64,000 nucleotides of DNA from Ancylobacter sp. SL191 (lineage in GTDB: Bacteria; Pseudomonadota; Alphaproteobacteria; Rhizobiales; Xanthobacteraceae). The notes under the pieces were generated by a model. That model worked only from the letters and a program-made list of their open reading frames with translations, did no database searches and was not told the origin of the DNA. A program made the position numbers and the translations under genes. Of this stretch, positions 17,924 through 27,487 are shown piece after piece; the first letter of the stretch is position 1, and each line of letters begins with the position of its first letter. Where the stretch lies: the NCBI RefSeq assembly GCF_026625645.1, contig NZ_CP113056.1, positions 372,001 to 436,000 of the forward strand, in the 5' to 3' direction.

Positions 17924-18063
17924 GCGGGCGCGCCGGGCCCGGCCTTAACCTATGACCATCGCTTGGGCCCGGTTTCGTCACACAATCGACCCGGAAGATC
18001 GGCGAAAAACGCGCCTGGGCGCACCCGGTGCCCCTGTATGTCCCGCGTCAGGAGGAGCCGACC

Positions 18064-19656
18064 TTGCAACAGTCTGGCACGCGTAACGAGCAGCACGGCC
18101 TTGAATCCCTTGGGCTTGACGGCACCGGCAAGCTGTTCTGGAACCTCAACGAGGCCGCCCTTTACGAGCGCTCCATCGCCCGCGGCGAGACCCGCCTCTC
18201 GGCGACCGGAGCGCTGGTCGCCGACAGCGGCGCCCACCGCCATCTGAGCGAGGCCGACCGCTACATCGTCCGCGAGGCCGACACCGAGGAGAGCGTGGAC
18301 TGGGAGAGCGCCAACGCCCTCCTCCGCGACGCCTTCGACGCCTTCCGGGCCGATTTCCTTGCCCATGCGAGCACGCGCACGCTGTTCGCGCAGGATGTGA
18401 TGGCCGACGACGTACCGGTGCGGGTGCTGACCGAGCACGCCTGGCACGCGCTCACCCTGCGCAACCTGCTGCGCCCGCTCGATGCGCAGGCCATTGCCGG
18501 CGCCACGCCGCGCCTCACCCTCCTCTGCGTGCCAAGCTTCAAGGCCGAGCCGGAGAAATACGGCGTGCGCAGCGCGACCGTCATCGCCGCCGATCTCGCC
18601 GCCGGTCTGGTGCTGATCGCCGGCACCGCCCATGCCGGCGAGATCCGCGCCGCCCTGCTCACCGCGCTCGGCCAGATGCTGCCCGACAGTGGCACGCTGC
18701 CGCTCTGCGCCGCCGCGAGCGCGGACGAAGCGGGCGATACAGCGCTGTTCGTCGGCCTTCCCGGCACCGGCAAGTCCGCGCTCGCCAGCGCGGATGGCCG
18801 GGTGCTGATCGCCGATGGCGGGCTCGGCTGGCGCGCGGAAGGCATCCGCGCGCTGGAGAGCGGCGCCTATGTGCGGGCCGATCACCTCAGCGCCGAGGAC
18901 GATCCGGCGCTGTTTGCCGGGCTCGCACGCTTCGGCACCGTGCTGGAGAATGTCCCGCTCGACCCGGAGAGCCGCGTGCCGCTGCTCGGCGCCGACAGCC
19001 CGGCGGAAAATCCCCGCGCGGCCTTACCGCTCGCCGCGATCCGCGCCGCCGCGTCCACGGGGCACGCGCCGCGCGCGCTGTTCCTGCTCAGCTGCGACAC
19101 GACCGGCATCCTCCCGCCCATCGCCCGGCTGACCCCAGCACAGGCGATCTATCATTTCCTGTCCGGCTACAGCGCCCGCCTGCCCGAGAGCGCGGCCGGC
19201 ATCGAGGAAGCGCAGGCCAGCTTCGCCGCCGGCTTCGGCGCCCCCTTCCTCGCCACGCACCCGGCCCGCAGCAGCGCGCTGCTGCGTCCGCTGGTCGCGC
19301 AGGAAGGGATGACCTGCTGGCTGGTCAATACCGGCTGGATCGGTGGCAAGGCCGGCACCGGGCGGCGCGTGCCGCTGGAGACCAGCCGCCGTCTGGTCGC
19401 CGCCGCGCTCGACGGCACGCTGGAGGCCGGCGAATGGCGCACCGATCCGCATTTCGGCTTCATGGTCCCGAAGGCCATCGAGGGCGTCGATGCTCGCCTG
19501 CTCGACCCCGCCCGCAGCTGGGCGAGCCGCATGGACTACGCCAAGACCGCGCGCCAGCTCGTCATCCGCTTCAGCAACAACTTCGCCCGCTTCGAGGGCC
19601 TGGTCGATGACGAGGTGCGCGGCGCCCAGCCGAGCTTGGCCATCGCCGCCGAATGA
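18064..19656 (+). CDS. Phosphoenolpyruvate carboxykinase homologue lacking catalytic residues (probable pseudoenzyme)
   Basis: The protein has 530 residues and is collinear with ATP-dependent PEP carboxykinase along its length: ALVADSG, VLTEHAWHALTLRNLL, FVGLPGTGKSALA (Walker A), GTVLENVPLD, ILPPIARLTPAQAIYHFLSG and NTGWIGG. However, by alignment to the E. coli enzyme the substrate Arg65 is Leu, Tyr207 is His, Lys213 is Ala, metal-ligand His232 is Cys and Asp269 is Gly (ADGGLGW instead of GDDEHGW). Walker A and the Arg333 region look intact, so nucleotide binding may survive. The TTG start at 18064 follows an excellent AGGAGGA site; an ATG at 18028 is less likely. In relatives the active pckA sits next to chvI-chvG, and this copy occupies that place behind a HugZ-type gene. 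An active enzyme elsewhere in the genome would be expected. The frame is fully open, so it is not a decayed gene. Confidence 0.85.
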   Translation: MQQSGTRNEQHGLESLGLDGTGKLFWNLNEAALYERSIARGETRLSATGALVADSGAHRHLSEADRYIVREADTEESVDWESANALLRDAFDAFRADFLAHASTRTLFAQDVMADDVPVRVLTEHAWHALTLRNLLRPLDAQAIAGATPRLTLLCVPSFKAEPEKYGVRSATVIAADLAAGLVLIAGTAHAGEIRAALLTALGQMLPDSGTLPLCAAASADEAGDTALFVGLPGTGKSALASADGRVLIADGGLGWRAEGIRALESGAYVRADHLSAEDDPALFAGLARFGTVLENVPLDPESRVPLLGADSPAENPRAALPLAAIRAAASTGHAPRALFLLSCDTTGILPPIARLTPAQAIYHFLSGYSARLPESAAGIEEAQASFAAGFGAPFLATHPARSSALLRPLVAQEGMTCWLVNTGWIGGKAGTGRRVPLETSRRLVAAALDGTLEAGEWRTDPHFGFMVPKAIEGVDARLLDPARSWASRMDYAKTARQLVIRFSNNFARFEGLVDDEVRGAQPSLAIAAE

Positions 19657-19690
19657 TGGCAGCATGGGCCTCCCGCAATGGAGGCCCGCC

Positions 19691-20200
19691 ATGCGCCACG
19701 CCGCCCGTGCTCTCATTCTCGCCGCCATCGGTCTCGCGCCCGCCCTCGCCGAGGCGGGGACGGCGCGTGTGAGCTTCATCGCGCCGGAGGGCTACACCGA
19801 CGGCAATCTCGGCTGGGCACCGGTGGACCAGCGCCTCACGCTGGAAGGGCTCGCCCGCATCGTCGAGCGGCTCGCCACCACGCGGCTGCCGCCCGGCGAC
19901 GCGCTGGAGGTGAGCGTTCTCAATCTTAACCTCGCCGGCATGATCAACCCGCTCGCCTCACGCACCGGCACGCTGCGGGTGATGCGCGAGGATACCTGGC
20001 CGTCGATCAAGCTCGCCTACACGCTGCGCCGGGACGGGCGCGTGCTCGCGCGCGGCGAGGAGACCATCCGCAGCCTGAACTATCTGATGGACCCGGTGGC
20101 GGTGCGCTCGGTCGATCCGCTGCGCTTCGAGAAGGCGCTGCTCACGCGCTGGTTCACCACCACCCTGCGCCCCTATCTCGCGAGCGAGGCGCAGGGCTGA
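19691..20200 (+). CDS. DUF3016 family exported protein
   Basis: The protein has 169 residues. It starts with a typical signal peptide (ARALILAAIGLAPALAEA), then ARVSFIAPEGYTDGNLG and a mid-protein VSVLNLNLAGMINPL segment, which match the DUF3016 family of uncharacterised periplasmic proteins. GGAGG precedes the ATG by six bases. It lies 34 bases after the PEPCK-like gene on the same strand and may be co-transcribed with it. The function is unknown. Confidence 0.8.
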   Translation: MRHAARALILAAIGLAPALAEAGTARVSFIAPEGYTDGNLGWAPVDQRLTLEGLARIVERLATTRLPPGDALEVSVLNLNLAGMINPLASRTGTLRVMREDTWPSIKLAYTLRRDGRVLARGEETIRSLNYLMDPVAVRSVDPLRFEKALLTRWFTTTLRPYLASEAQG

Positions 20201-20218
20201 GGATGGGCGCCGCCCGGC

Positions 20219-21655
20219 TCAGAGGAAATAGAGCCAGGTCAGCAGCGCGAAGCAGGGCATCAGAAAGATGAAGGACCACGCCATGTAGCCGAAGAAGCTC
20301 GGCATGGCGACGCCGCGGCTCTTGGCGATGGCGAGCACCATGAAGTTCGGCGCGTTGCCGATATAGGTGAGCGCGCCCATGAACACGGCACCGGCCGAGA
20401 TCGCTTCCAGCGTTACCGCATATTTCGTCATCAAGAGCTGCGGGTCGCCGCCGGCGAGGTTGAAGAAGACGAGATAGGTCGGTGCGTTGTCGAGGAAGCC
20501 GGAGAGCAGGCCGGTCATCCAGAAATAGCCGGCATTCACCGGCTCGCCCGCCGGATCGGTGACGAGGGCGACCAGCGGGGACAGCGCGCCGTTCGAGCCG
20601 GCCTTCAGGATGGCGATCACCGGAATGATGGTGAGGAAGATCGCCGCGAAGAGCTTGGCCACCTCGCGGATCGGCTCCCAGTCGAAGCCATTGCGCTCGC
20701 GGATGAAGGCCGGGGTGATCCAGAGCGACACGCCGGCAAGCGCGATCAGCGTGACATCGCGCACGATGGAGGGCAGCGCCACATGGGTGCCGAGAATGTC
20801 GAACTCGATGCCGGGCTTCCACAGCGCGCTCATCAGGATCGCCGCGATCACGCCGCCGAGCAGCGGGATGTTGCGCTTGCCGCGCAGGCCAAGGCTCTCC
20901 GTCTCCGGCGTCGGATCGGCCTTGGGCGGCAGCTTCTCCTCGCGTGAATAAAAGTAGCGGTCGAGCAGATAGAAGGCGGGAAGCAGCACGGCGGCGAGAA
21001 CGGCCGTGTCGTGGAACAGGTGCCGCGTCGTCCAGAAGAAGTCGACGCCCTTGAGGAAGCCGAGGAACAGCGGCGGGTCGCCGAGCGGCGTCAGCGAGCC
21101 GCCAATGTTCGACACCAGGAAGATGAAGAACACGACGATGTGGACGTTGTAACGCCGGTCGTCATTGGCCCGCAGCAGCGGGCGGATCAGCACCATGGAG
21201 GCGCCGGTCGTGCCGATGAAGCTCGCCAGCACCATGCCCGTGGCAAGAAGGCCGGTATTCACCGCCGGGCTGCCACGCAGATTGCCGGTGAGCAGGATGC
21301 CGCCGGAAATGGTGAAGAGCGAGAACAGCAGGATGATGAAGGGGATGTATTCCAGCGTCGCGGCGTGGACGACCTCATAGGTCGCCAGCCCCGTGCCATA
21401 GACCGCGACGAAGGGCACGAGGAAGGCGAGCGCCCAGAACAGCGCCACCTTGCCGTAATGATGGTGCCAGAAATGGCCGGCCAGCAGCGGCAGAATGGCG
21501 ATGGAGAGCAGCATCCCGACAAAGGGGATGCCCCAGAGCAGCGGCAGGGTAGCGCCTTCGATGCCCGCGCCCGGCGCGGCGAAGGCGGGCGCCGCGCCCA
21601 TGAACAGGAGGGCGGCGGACAAGGCGGCGGTGGCGGCGGCTTTCGTCGTCGGCAT
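20219..21655 (-). CDS. NhaD-like sodium:proton antiporter (citrate/ion transporter superfamily)
   Basis: The protein has 478 residues and about 11-13 hydrophobic helices. The early signal-like segment is followed by a His-rich stretch (AGHFWHHHYGK). Then come FIGTTGASMVLIRPLLRAN and NIGGSLTPLGDPPLFLGFL, the repeated hairpin motifs of the NhaD/ArsB-type ion transporter fold. The C-terminal half has NAPTYLVFFNLAGGDPQ and TYIGNAPNFMV, the second copy of the hairpin. It should exchange cytoplasmic sodium for protons at the inner membrane; ion specificity is inferred. AGGGAAG precedes the start at 21655. It converges on the DUF3016 gene. Confidence 0.85.
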   Translation of the reverse strand: MPTTKAAATAALSAALLFMGAAPAFAAPGAGIEGATLPLLWGIPFVGMLLSIAILPLLAGHFWHHHYGKVALFWALAFLVPFVAVYGTGLATYEVVHAATLEYIPFIILLFSLFTISGGILLTGNLRGSPAVNTGLLATGMVLASFIGTTGASMVLIRPLLRANDDRRYNVHIVVFFIFLVSNIGGSLTPLGDPPLFLGFLKGVDFFWTTRHLFHDTAVLAAVLLPAFYLLDRYFYSREEKLPPKADPTPETESLGLRGKRNIPLLGGVIAAILMSALWKPGIEFDILGTHVALPSIVRDVTLIALAGVSLWITPAFIRERNGFDWEPIREVAKLFAAIFLTIIPVIAILKAGSNGALSPLVALVTDPAGEPVNAGYFWMTGLLSGFLDNAPTYLVFFNLAGGDPQLLMTKYAVTLEAISAGAVFMGALTYIGNAPNFMVLAIAKSRGVAMPSFFGYMAWSFIFLMPCFALLTWLYFL

Positions 21656-21878
21656 CGGTCTTCCCTGCGGCTTGAATGAAGTGATACCCCGGTTAGCAAC
21701 GCCCTCCCCCGGTGTCGAGCAAAACCGGATTTCGCTGGTGCCGATGTGATCACGCGCGTCGGCCGGGGCAGAGAGCCGCCGCCGGGGTGTGCGCGGCGGG
21801 TTGGCGGGGGCGACCGGGCTGCGCTAGAGGTGAGCTGTGCCCACCCCTGCCGCGCCGATCCGCGGCGATGAGGATCCC

Positions 21879-22484
21879 ATGCCCCGCGCCGTCGCCGGTC
21901 CCGAGATCGAACGCCTCATCCAGCTGCTCGCCCGCGTGCCCGGCCTCGGGCCGCGCTCGGCCCGGCGCGCGGCGCTGCAGCTCATCAAGAAGCGCGAGCA
22001 GTTGATGAGTCCGCTCGCCGGGGCGATGCAGGACGTGCTCGGCAAGATCGCCACCTGCCGGGTCTGCGGCAATCTCGACGTGCGCGACCCCTGTTCGGTC
22101 TGCACCGACGAGACCCGCGACCCGACGCTGCTGATCGTGGTGGCGGATGTCGCGGACCTGTGGGCGCTGGAGCGGGCGGGTGCGCTCAATGCCCGCTACC
22201 ATGTGCTGGGCGGCACGCTCTCCCCGCTCGACGGCGTCGGGCCGGATGAGCTGAACCTCAAGACGCTGATGGCCCGCGTGCAGGTAGGCGAGGTCAGCGA
22301 GGTGTTGCTGGCGCTCGGCGCCACGGTGGATGCGCAGACCACCGCCCATTACGTCACCGAGCTGCTGCGCGAGAGCGGCGTGAAGGTCACCCGCCTCGCC
22401 CAGGGCGTGCCGGTGGGCGGCGAGCTCGATTATCTCGACGAGGGCACGCTGTCGGCCGCCATCCGCGCCCGCACCAGCCTCTAG
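21879..22484 (+). CDS. recR: Recombination mediator protein RecR
   Basis: The protein has 201 residues, the family norm. The N-terminal helix-hairpin-helix [18 protein letters not shown] is followed by a C4 zinc finger ([12 protein letters not shown]) near residues 58-73. A TOPRIM domain follows, with [18 protein letters not shown] and the [13 protein letters not shown] signature. It acts with RecF and RecO to load RecA at gaps. Translation could begin at a GTG near 21837, but the ATG at 21879 fits the family. It overlaps the converging AmpG gene by four bases. The usual alphaproteobacterial neighbours dnaX and ybaB are not adjacent here. Confidence 0.96.
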   Translation: MPRAVAGPEIERLIQLLARVPGLGPRSARRAALQLIKKREQLMSPLAGAMQDVLGKIATCRVCGNLDVRDPCSVCTDETRDPTLLIVVADVADLWALERAGALNARYHVLGGTLSPLDGVGPDELNLKTLMARVQVGEVSEVLLALGATVDAQTTAHYVTELLRESGVKVTRLAQGVPVGGELDYLDEGTLSAAIRARTSL

Positions 22485-23857
22485 CTGGTCGCGGCCAGCG
22501 TGCGGAAATGCCCGCGCGCCTGCAGATAGGCGAGCAGGATGAGGCTCGGCACGGCAGCGATGAGCGAGCCGGCGAAGAACCAAAACCAACCCAGCTCCGT
22601 CGCCACATAGCCGGCCGAGGCGGCGAGATAGGTCCGCCCGGTTGCCGCCAGCGCAGTGAGCAGGGCGTATTGCGTCGCCGTGTGCAGCGGGTTGCGGCAC
22701 AGGCCCGAGAGATAGGCGACGAAGATCACCGTGCCGATGGCGCCGGTGAAGTTCTCCGCGACGATGGCGATCGACAGGGCGGTGTAGTCATGCCCCTGCG
22801 TCGCCAGCCAGGCGAAGGACAGGTTCGAGGCGCTCTGCAGGATGGCGCCGATCCACAGCATGGTGGGAAGCGGCAGGGCCCGCGCCGCCATGCCGCCGAC
22901 AATGCCGCCGACCAGCGTCGCGCCGAGGCCGAGCCCCTTCACGATGGCCGCGTAATCGGTGCGGGTGAAGCCGAGGTCGATGACGAAGGGCGCGGTCATG
23001 GCGCCGGCAAAGGCGTCGCAGAATTTGTAGAGCACCACAAAGGCGAGGATGGCGATGGCGAGCGGCTGGCCGAGAAACTCGGTGAAGGCGCTGATCGCCG
23101 CGCGCAGCACGCGCTTCACCGGCGACTCGGCCGCCTGCGCCGCTGTCTCGCGCCCCGCCGTTGATGTGGGCTCACCGGAGCACAGCGTGGTGACAAGGCC
23201 GATGCCGACGCAAGCAGCCATGGCGAGATAGCCCCAGCGCCACGCGGCCGCGGCGTCGAGCCCGAAGCCGTCCTGGATGAAGGTCACGAGGAACAGCGCG
23301 CCGGCGGTCGAGACCAGCATCCCCACCCGGTAGGCGAAGACATAGGCGGCCATGCCGGCGGCCTGTTCGGAGAGGTCGAGGCGCTCGACGCGGTAGGCGT
23401 CGATCACGATGTCCTGCGTCGCCGAGGCGGCGGCGACCAGCAGCGCGGCAAAGGCGACCAGCCACGGCGCAGCGCGTGGATCGACGCTCGCCAGCAGGCA
23501 GATGGCCCCGGCGAGCAGCAGCTGGGCGAACACCATCCAGCCGCGCCGCCGCCCGAGCCAGCGCGAGAGCAGCGGCACGGGCAGCGCGTCGACCACCGGC
23601 GCCCAGAGGAACTTGATGGCGTAGGGCGTGCCGACCAGCGCGAACAGGCCGATGGTGGTGAGATCGACCCCCGCCTCGCGCATCCAGATCAGCAGCGTCG
23701 AGCCGGAGAGCGCCAGCGGCAGGCCGGAGGAGAAGCCGAGCAGCAGGATGGCGATGACGCGCGGGCGCAGATAGACGGCAAGGCCCGCGAGTACGCCGGT
23801 CGCGGGTGGATCCGCCGCGTCGGGTGGGCCGGCCGGGTGGCGGGCAGCGTCGGTCAT
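22481..23857 (-). CDS. ampG: AmpG-type muropeptide permease (MFS)
   Basis: The protein has 458 residues with about 12 hydrophobic helices. [20 protein letters not shown] near residue 40, [14 protein letters not shown] and [20 protein letters not shown] are AmpG signatures. The carrier imports anhydro-muropeptides across the inner membrane for cell-wall recycling and thereby influences beta-lactamase induction where AmpR/AmpC exist. No ampC, ampR or nagZ lies nearby. Its last bases overlap the recR stop on the opposite strand. Confidence 0.88.
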   Translation of the reverse strand: MTDAARHPAGPPDAADPPATGVLAGLAVYLRPRVIAILLLGFSSGLPLALSGSTLLIWMREAGVDLTTIGLFALVGTPYAIKFLWAPVVDALPVPLLSRWLGRRRGWMVFAQLLLAGAICLLASVDPRAAPWLVAFAALLVAAASATQDIVIDAYRVERLDLSEQAAGMAAYVFAYRVGMLVSTAGALFLVTFIQDGFGLDAAAAWRWGYLAMAACVGIGLVTTLCSGEPTSTAGRETAAQAAESPVKRVLRAAISAFTEFLGQPLAIAILAFVVLYKFCDAFAGAMTAPFVIDLGFTRTDYAAIVKGLGLGATLVGGIVGGMAARALPLPTMLWIGAILQSASNLSFAWLATQGHDYTALSIAIVAENFTGAIGTVIFVAYLSGLCRNPLHTATQYALLTALAATGRTYLAASAGYVATELGWFWFFAGSLIAAVPSLILLAYLQARGHFRTLAATS

Positions 23858-23945
23858 GGCGATGGCGCATCCGTCGAACCGCCCGATTCGCCCCGGGCCG
23901 GGTGTCCTCTCTAGCGCGGAAGGGGAACGCTGTCGCGCGCGCCCC

Positions 23946-24866
23946 TCACGCCTGCGGCGCGGCGGGCGGGCTCGCCACGGCGGGCTTGTCCGGCACCGGG
24001 ATCACATCCACCGCCACGCTCAGCTTCTGCCGGCCCGAGCCGAGCAGCACGCCGCCGATCGGGGCGACATCGGCATAGTCGCGCCCGACCGCCAGCACGA
24101 CATGGTCGGTCGAGACGCGCAGCGCGTTGGTCGGATCGAGCCCGACCCAGCCAATGGCCGCGCCGCACCACACCGCGACCCAGGCATGGGTGGCATCCGC
24201 GCCCTGCAGGCGCTCCTTGCCGGGCGGCGGCTCGGTGCGCAGGAAGCCGGAGACATAGGCCGCCGGCAGGCCGAGGCCGCGCAGACCGGCGATCATGATG
24301 TGGGCGAAGTCCTGGCAAACGCCGCGCCTTATGGTGAAGGCCTCCAGCGCCGGGGTGGAGACGTCCGTGGCGCGTGAATCGTAGGTGAATTCCTCATAGA
24401 GCCGGTTCATCAGCTCGACCGCGCCGGCCAGCATCGGGCGTCCGGCGGGGAAGCTCTCCGCGGCCCAGTCGGTGATGGGCGGGCTCAGCGGGACCAGCAG
24501 GCTGGGAAAGATGAAATGCGCCGGCGAGGCGGGCGAGACATCGAGCACGGCGGCGGAGGCGCTGCGCACCGCTTCCCACGCCGGCGAAGCGTCCTCGTCC
24601 CAGCCAGTGGCCGGGGTCACCTCGACGCGGGCGCGGGTATGCACCTTGAAATCGGTGTGCGGCGTCTCGATGCGGATATGCACGACCCGGTTGCCGAAGA
24701 AGTCGCGCGTGTCCGTCCACTCCACCGGCTCGGGCTCGACGGTGAAATGGCTCGCCACCACGCGCTGGCCGAGCCGGTCCACCGGCACCATGCGCACGAC
24801 ATGGCGGGCGACCGGCACCGGGAAGGCATAGGAATAGGTCGTGGTCTGGTGGATGTCGTAGAACAT
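23946..24866 (-). CDS. Transglutaminase-like protein with bacterial TG N-terminal domain
   Basis: The protein has 306 residues. The N-terminal beta-rich domain (IHQTTTYSYAFPVPVARHVV) is the BTA domain that normally precedes this transglutaminase type. The catalytic triad is readable: Cys in RRGVCQDFAHIMI near residue 185, His in DATHAWVAVW and Asp in GWVGLDPTNAL. It is a papain-fold peptidase or amidase rather than a cross-linker, by family analogy. It is the last gene of a three-gene minus-strand operon, starting nine bases after the ATP-grasp/Alpha-E gene. A Pro/Ala-rich tail ends the protein. Confidence 0.88.
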   Translation of the reverse strand: MFYDIHQTTTYSYAFPVPVARHVVRMVPVDRLGQRVVASHFTVEPEPVEWTDTRDFFGNRVVHIRIETPHTDFKVHTRARVEVTPATGWDEDASPAWEAVRSASAAVLDVSPASPAHFIFPSLLVPLSPPITDWAAESFPAGRPMLAGAVELMNRLYEEFTYDSRATDVSTPALEAFTIRRGVCQDFAHIMIAGLRGLGLPAAYVSGFLRTEPPPGKERLQGADATHAWVAVWCGAAIGWVGLDPTNALRVSTDHVVLAVGRDYADVAPIGGVLLGSGRQKLSVAVDVIPVPDKPAVASPPAAPQA

Positions 24867-24875
24867 GGCCCGATC

Positions 24876-27380
24876 CTACGCCAAGAGATCCCAGGGCGTC
24901 TCGATCGGCAGGCGATGAATGAAATAACGCTCGGCCACCTCGTTGGAGAGCTCCATCAGGTGCGCCTCCACCTCGCGCAGCCGGGCATCGTCGAACTCGA
25001 TGGCATCGAACGCCTTCATGGAAGCGGCAAGGCGCGCGGCGAGGCGTTCTTCGGGCGGGGGCGGCTCGTCGCCGAGATGGCCGGGCAACTGGTCGAGATG
25101 AGCCATGATGGCGTCGATCTGGTAGGCGAGCGAGCGCGGGTTCACCGGCTCCAGCAGCACGAGATCGAGCACCGGGGCGCGGCTTTCCACCATCACATAG
25201 CGTGAGCGGTAGGTAATCTGGCTGTCGCAGAGTTCCAGCAACACGTCGAGCGTGCCGGCGGTCGGCTCCTCGCCCAGCGCGCGGGCGAAGCGGCAGGTGG
25301 CGATGGCGCGCTCGATGCGGCGGCCAAGATCGAGGAAGCGCCAGCCCGCCAGCCGGTTCATGTTTTCCGAGGCGAGACCGGAAAAGGCGGCGAGCGCGCG
25401 CAGCGCACGGTCGGCCCGCTCATAGGTGTCCGGCTCGGCGGCGGAGAGCCGCTCATTGATGAGCACGACGAGGTCCGCCAGCGTGCGCCACGCATCCGGC
25501 GACAGCCGGTCGCGGATGACGGAGGCGGATTGCCGGGCGGCTTCGATGAGGTTGGGCACCGCGCCCGGCAGGTCGCGGCGGGTGAGCGCGGCGAGCGCGT
25601 GGCGGGCGGGGCGCACGCGACCGAGTTCGTCCGGCACCGCGCCCCAGGACTGCAGCAGCGCCATCAGCTTGGCGACCGAGGAACCGCCGCCCTCGGCCGA
25701 GGAGGACAGCCGGCCGACCAGCGTGCGCAGCAGGCGCAGCGTCATCTCGGCGCGTTCGACATAGCGCCCGAGCCAGAAGAAATTATCCGCCGCTCGGCTG
25801 GGCAGCGGGCCGGTCTGCCGCTTGATCTCGACGCGGTCCACTGCCGGCAGCAGCGTGGTCTGCTCCACCGGCGTGTCGTCGAGCACCCACACATCGGCCG
25901 AGCGGCCGCCGCCCTGCATGGTGACGGCGCGAGCGTCGAGAGTGTCGGAGACGCGGCAGAAGCCGCCGGGCATGACCTTCCAGCCGTTTTCCGTCGCCGC
26001 CGCGAAGATGCGCAGGATGAAGGGTCGCGGCTCCAGCTTGCCATCGTGCCAGACCGGCATGGTGGACAGGCGCGCCGCCTCCTGGCCGACGAAATCGACG
26101 CCGCGCGCGCGGATCGCCGCCTCCAGCCGGGCGCGGCCTTCCTTGTCGAGATCGGCGCCGATGGTCGAGCCCTGGTCGAGCACGCCCGGCAGCGTGCGCC
26201 GGAAGGCGGGGGAGATGACCAGATCGTCCAGTTCGTCGAGCACGCGCTCGCGCTCGGCCTCCTGCCCACACCACCAGGTAGCGACATTGGGCAGGAGCAG
26301 ATTCTCGCCCAGCACGCGCTTGCCGAGGCGCGGCATGAAGCCCATAAGCGCATTGGCCTCGACGACGCCCGCGCCGACCGCATTGGCCACCGCGACGCCG
26401 CCCGAGCGGATCGCCTGCACGAGGCCGGGAATGCCGAGCCGGGAGCGCGGGTTCAGCTCCAGCGGATCGGCATAGTCGGAATCGAGGCGGCGCAGCAGCA
26501 CGTCGACTCGCTTCAGCCCGGCGACGGTGCGCACATAGACGAGGTTGTCGCGCACCGTGAGGTCTTCGCCCTCCAAGAGCACGAAGCCGAGATAGCGCGC
26601 GAGATAGGCGTGCTCGAAATAGGTCTCGTTCAGCGGGCCGGGGGTAAGCAGCCCCACCCTGCCCTCGCCCGAGCGGTCGAGCCGGGTAAGGCCGGCGCGC
26701 AGCGCCTGGAAATAGCCGGCAAGCCGGACAACGTTGAGCGAGCGCGACAGGTCCGGCAGGGCGCGGGAGATGGCGATGCGGTTTTCCAGCGCGTAGCCGG
26801 CGCCGGACGGCGACTGGGTGCGGTCGGAGATCACCCACCATTGCCCGTCCGGGCCACGGCCGATATCGGCGGCATAGATGCGCAGGAAGCTCCCGCCATG
26901 CGGATCGACGTCGACCAGCGGGCGCAGGAAATCCGGGCTACCCATGATCGCCGCCGCCGGCAGCGCGCCGGACTGGACGAGATTGCCGGGCCCGTAAATA
27001 TCGCCCAGCACGCTTTCCAGAAGCTGCGCGCGCTGGATGATGCCGTGCTCGATGGCGCGCCATTCCGCGCCGTCGATGACCAGGGGCAGGTGGGAAATCG
27101 GCCAGGGGCGCTCGCCGCCATTGGGATCGTCATAGACGCGGTAGAACACGCCGGAGCGGTAGAGGTGCCGGTCGGCCGCCTGGAAGCGGCGCTGCACTTC
27201 CTCGACACCCATTTCCGCCAGCGCCGCCAGCAGCGCGTGCCAATGCGCGCGCGGGCGCCCGTCGGCACCGACGAGTTCGTCGTGGACCCCGGGGAGCGGC
27301 TTGTATCCCGCCAGCAACGCGTCGACCGCTTCCTCCTCGAAGCGGCGGGTGAGCGCCTGCGGGTCACTACGTCTGGGCAT
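24876..27380 (-). CDS. Circularly permuted ATP-grasp protein fused to an Alpha-E domain
   Basis: The protein has 834 residues. Residues of about 1-480 form the circularly permuted ATP-grasp type 2 region (for example VFYRVYDDPNGGERPWPISHLPLVIDG and later LLTPGPLNETYFEHAYLA), with the nucleotide-binding end near VMPGGFCRVSD. From about 515 on, NFFWLGRYVERAEMTLRLL marks the helical Alpha-E domain. In many bacteria these two are separate genes; here they are fused. ATP-grasp proteins of this kind are predicted to form amide bonds between short peptides, and the neighbouring transglutaminases are predicted to cleave or process them. GAGGAGCCC precedes the start. The product is unknown. Confidence 0.9.
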   Translation of the reverse strand: MPRRSDPQALTRRFEEEAVDALLAGYKPLPGVHDELVGADGRPRAHWHALLAALAEMGVEEVQRRFQAADRHLYRSGVFYRVYDDPNGGERPWPISHLPLVIDGAEWRAIEHGIIQRAQLLESVLGDIYGPGNLVQSGALPAAAIMGSPDFLRPLVDVDPHGGSFLRIYAADIGRGPDGQWWVISDRTQSPSGAGYALENRIAISRALPDLSRSLNVVRLAGYFQALRAGLTRLDRSGEGRVGLLTPGPLNETYFEHAYLARYLGFVLLEGEDLTVRDNLVYVRTVAGLKRVDVLLRRLDSDYADPLELNPRSRLGIPGLVQAIRSGGVAVANAVGAGVVEANALMGFMPRLGKRVLGENLLLPNVATWWCGQEAERERVLDELDDLVISPAFRRTLPGVLDQGSTIGADLDKEGRARLEAAIRARGVDFVGQEAARLSTMPVWHDGKLEPRPFILRIFAAATENGWKVMPGGFCRVSDTLDARAVTMQGGGRSADVWVLDDTPVEQTTLLPAVDRVEIKRQTGPLPSRAADNFFWLGRYVERAEMTLRLLRTLVGRLSSSAEGGGSSVAKLMALLQSWGAVPDELGRVRPARHALAALTRRDLPGAVPNLIEAARQSASVIRDRLSPDAWRTLADLVVLINERLSAAEPDTYERADRALRALAAFSGLASENMNRLAGWRFLDLGRRIERAIATCRFARALGEEPTAGTLDVLLELCDSQITYRSRYVMVESRAPVLDLVLLEPVNPRSLAYQIDAIMAHLDQLPGHLGDEPPPPEERLAARLAASMKAFDAIEFDDARLREVEAHLMELSNEVAERYFIHRLPIETPWDLLA

Positions 27381-27402
27381 GGGCTCCTCTATGCGCGCCC
27401 GA

Positions 27403-27484
27403 GCTTGCCTGAGGCAAGCCGACGGCGGTGGCGATGCGAGGCTTCACCACAGAAAGGCAACCGGGCCGGCAGCGTGCCGGCCCG
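27403..27484. terminator. Two hairpins in the gap between the DUF2126 and ATP-grasp genes
   Basis: The 107-base gap holds two perfect hairpins. GCTTGCC/GGCAAGC with loop TGA lies at 27403-27419. CGGGCCGGCA/TGCCGGCCCG with loop GCG (10-base stem) lies at 27462-27484, three bases after the DUF2126 stop on the minus strand. The second has terminator-like stability but no T-run, so it may reduce transcription into, or protect the mRNA of, the downstream genes rather than stop it outright. Confidence 0.5.
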
Positions 27485-27487
27485 CAC

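Noticed and set aside
18028..18063. ATG at 18028 as start of the PEPCK-like protein
   Set aside because: The TTG at 18064 has an AGGAGGA site at ideal spacing, and the extra 12 residues include the codons that form that site.
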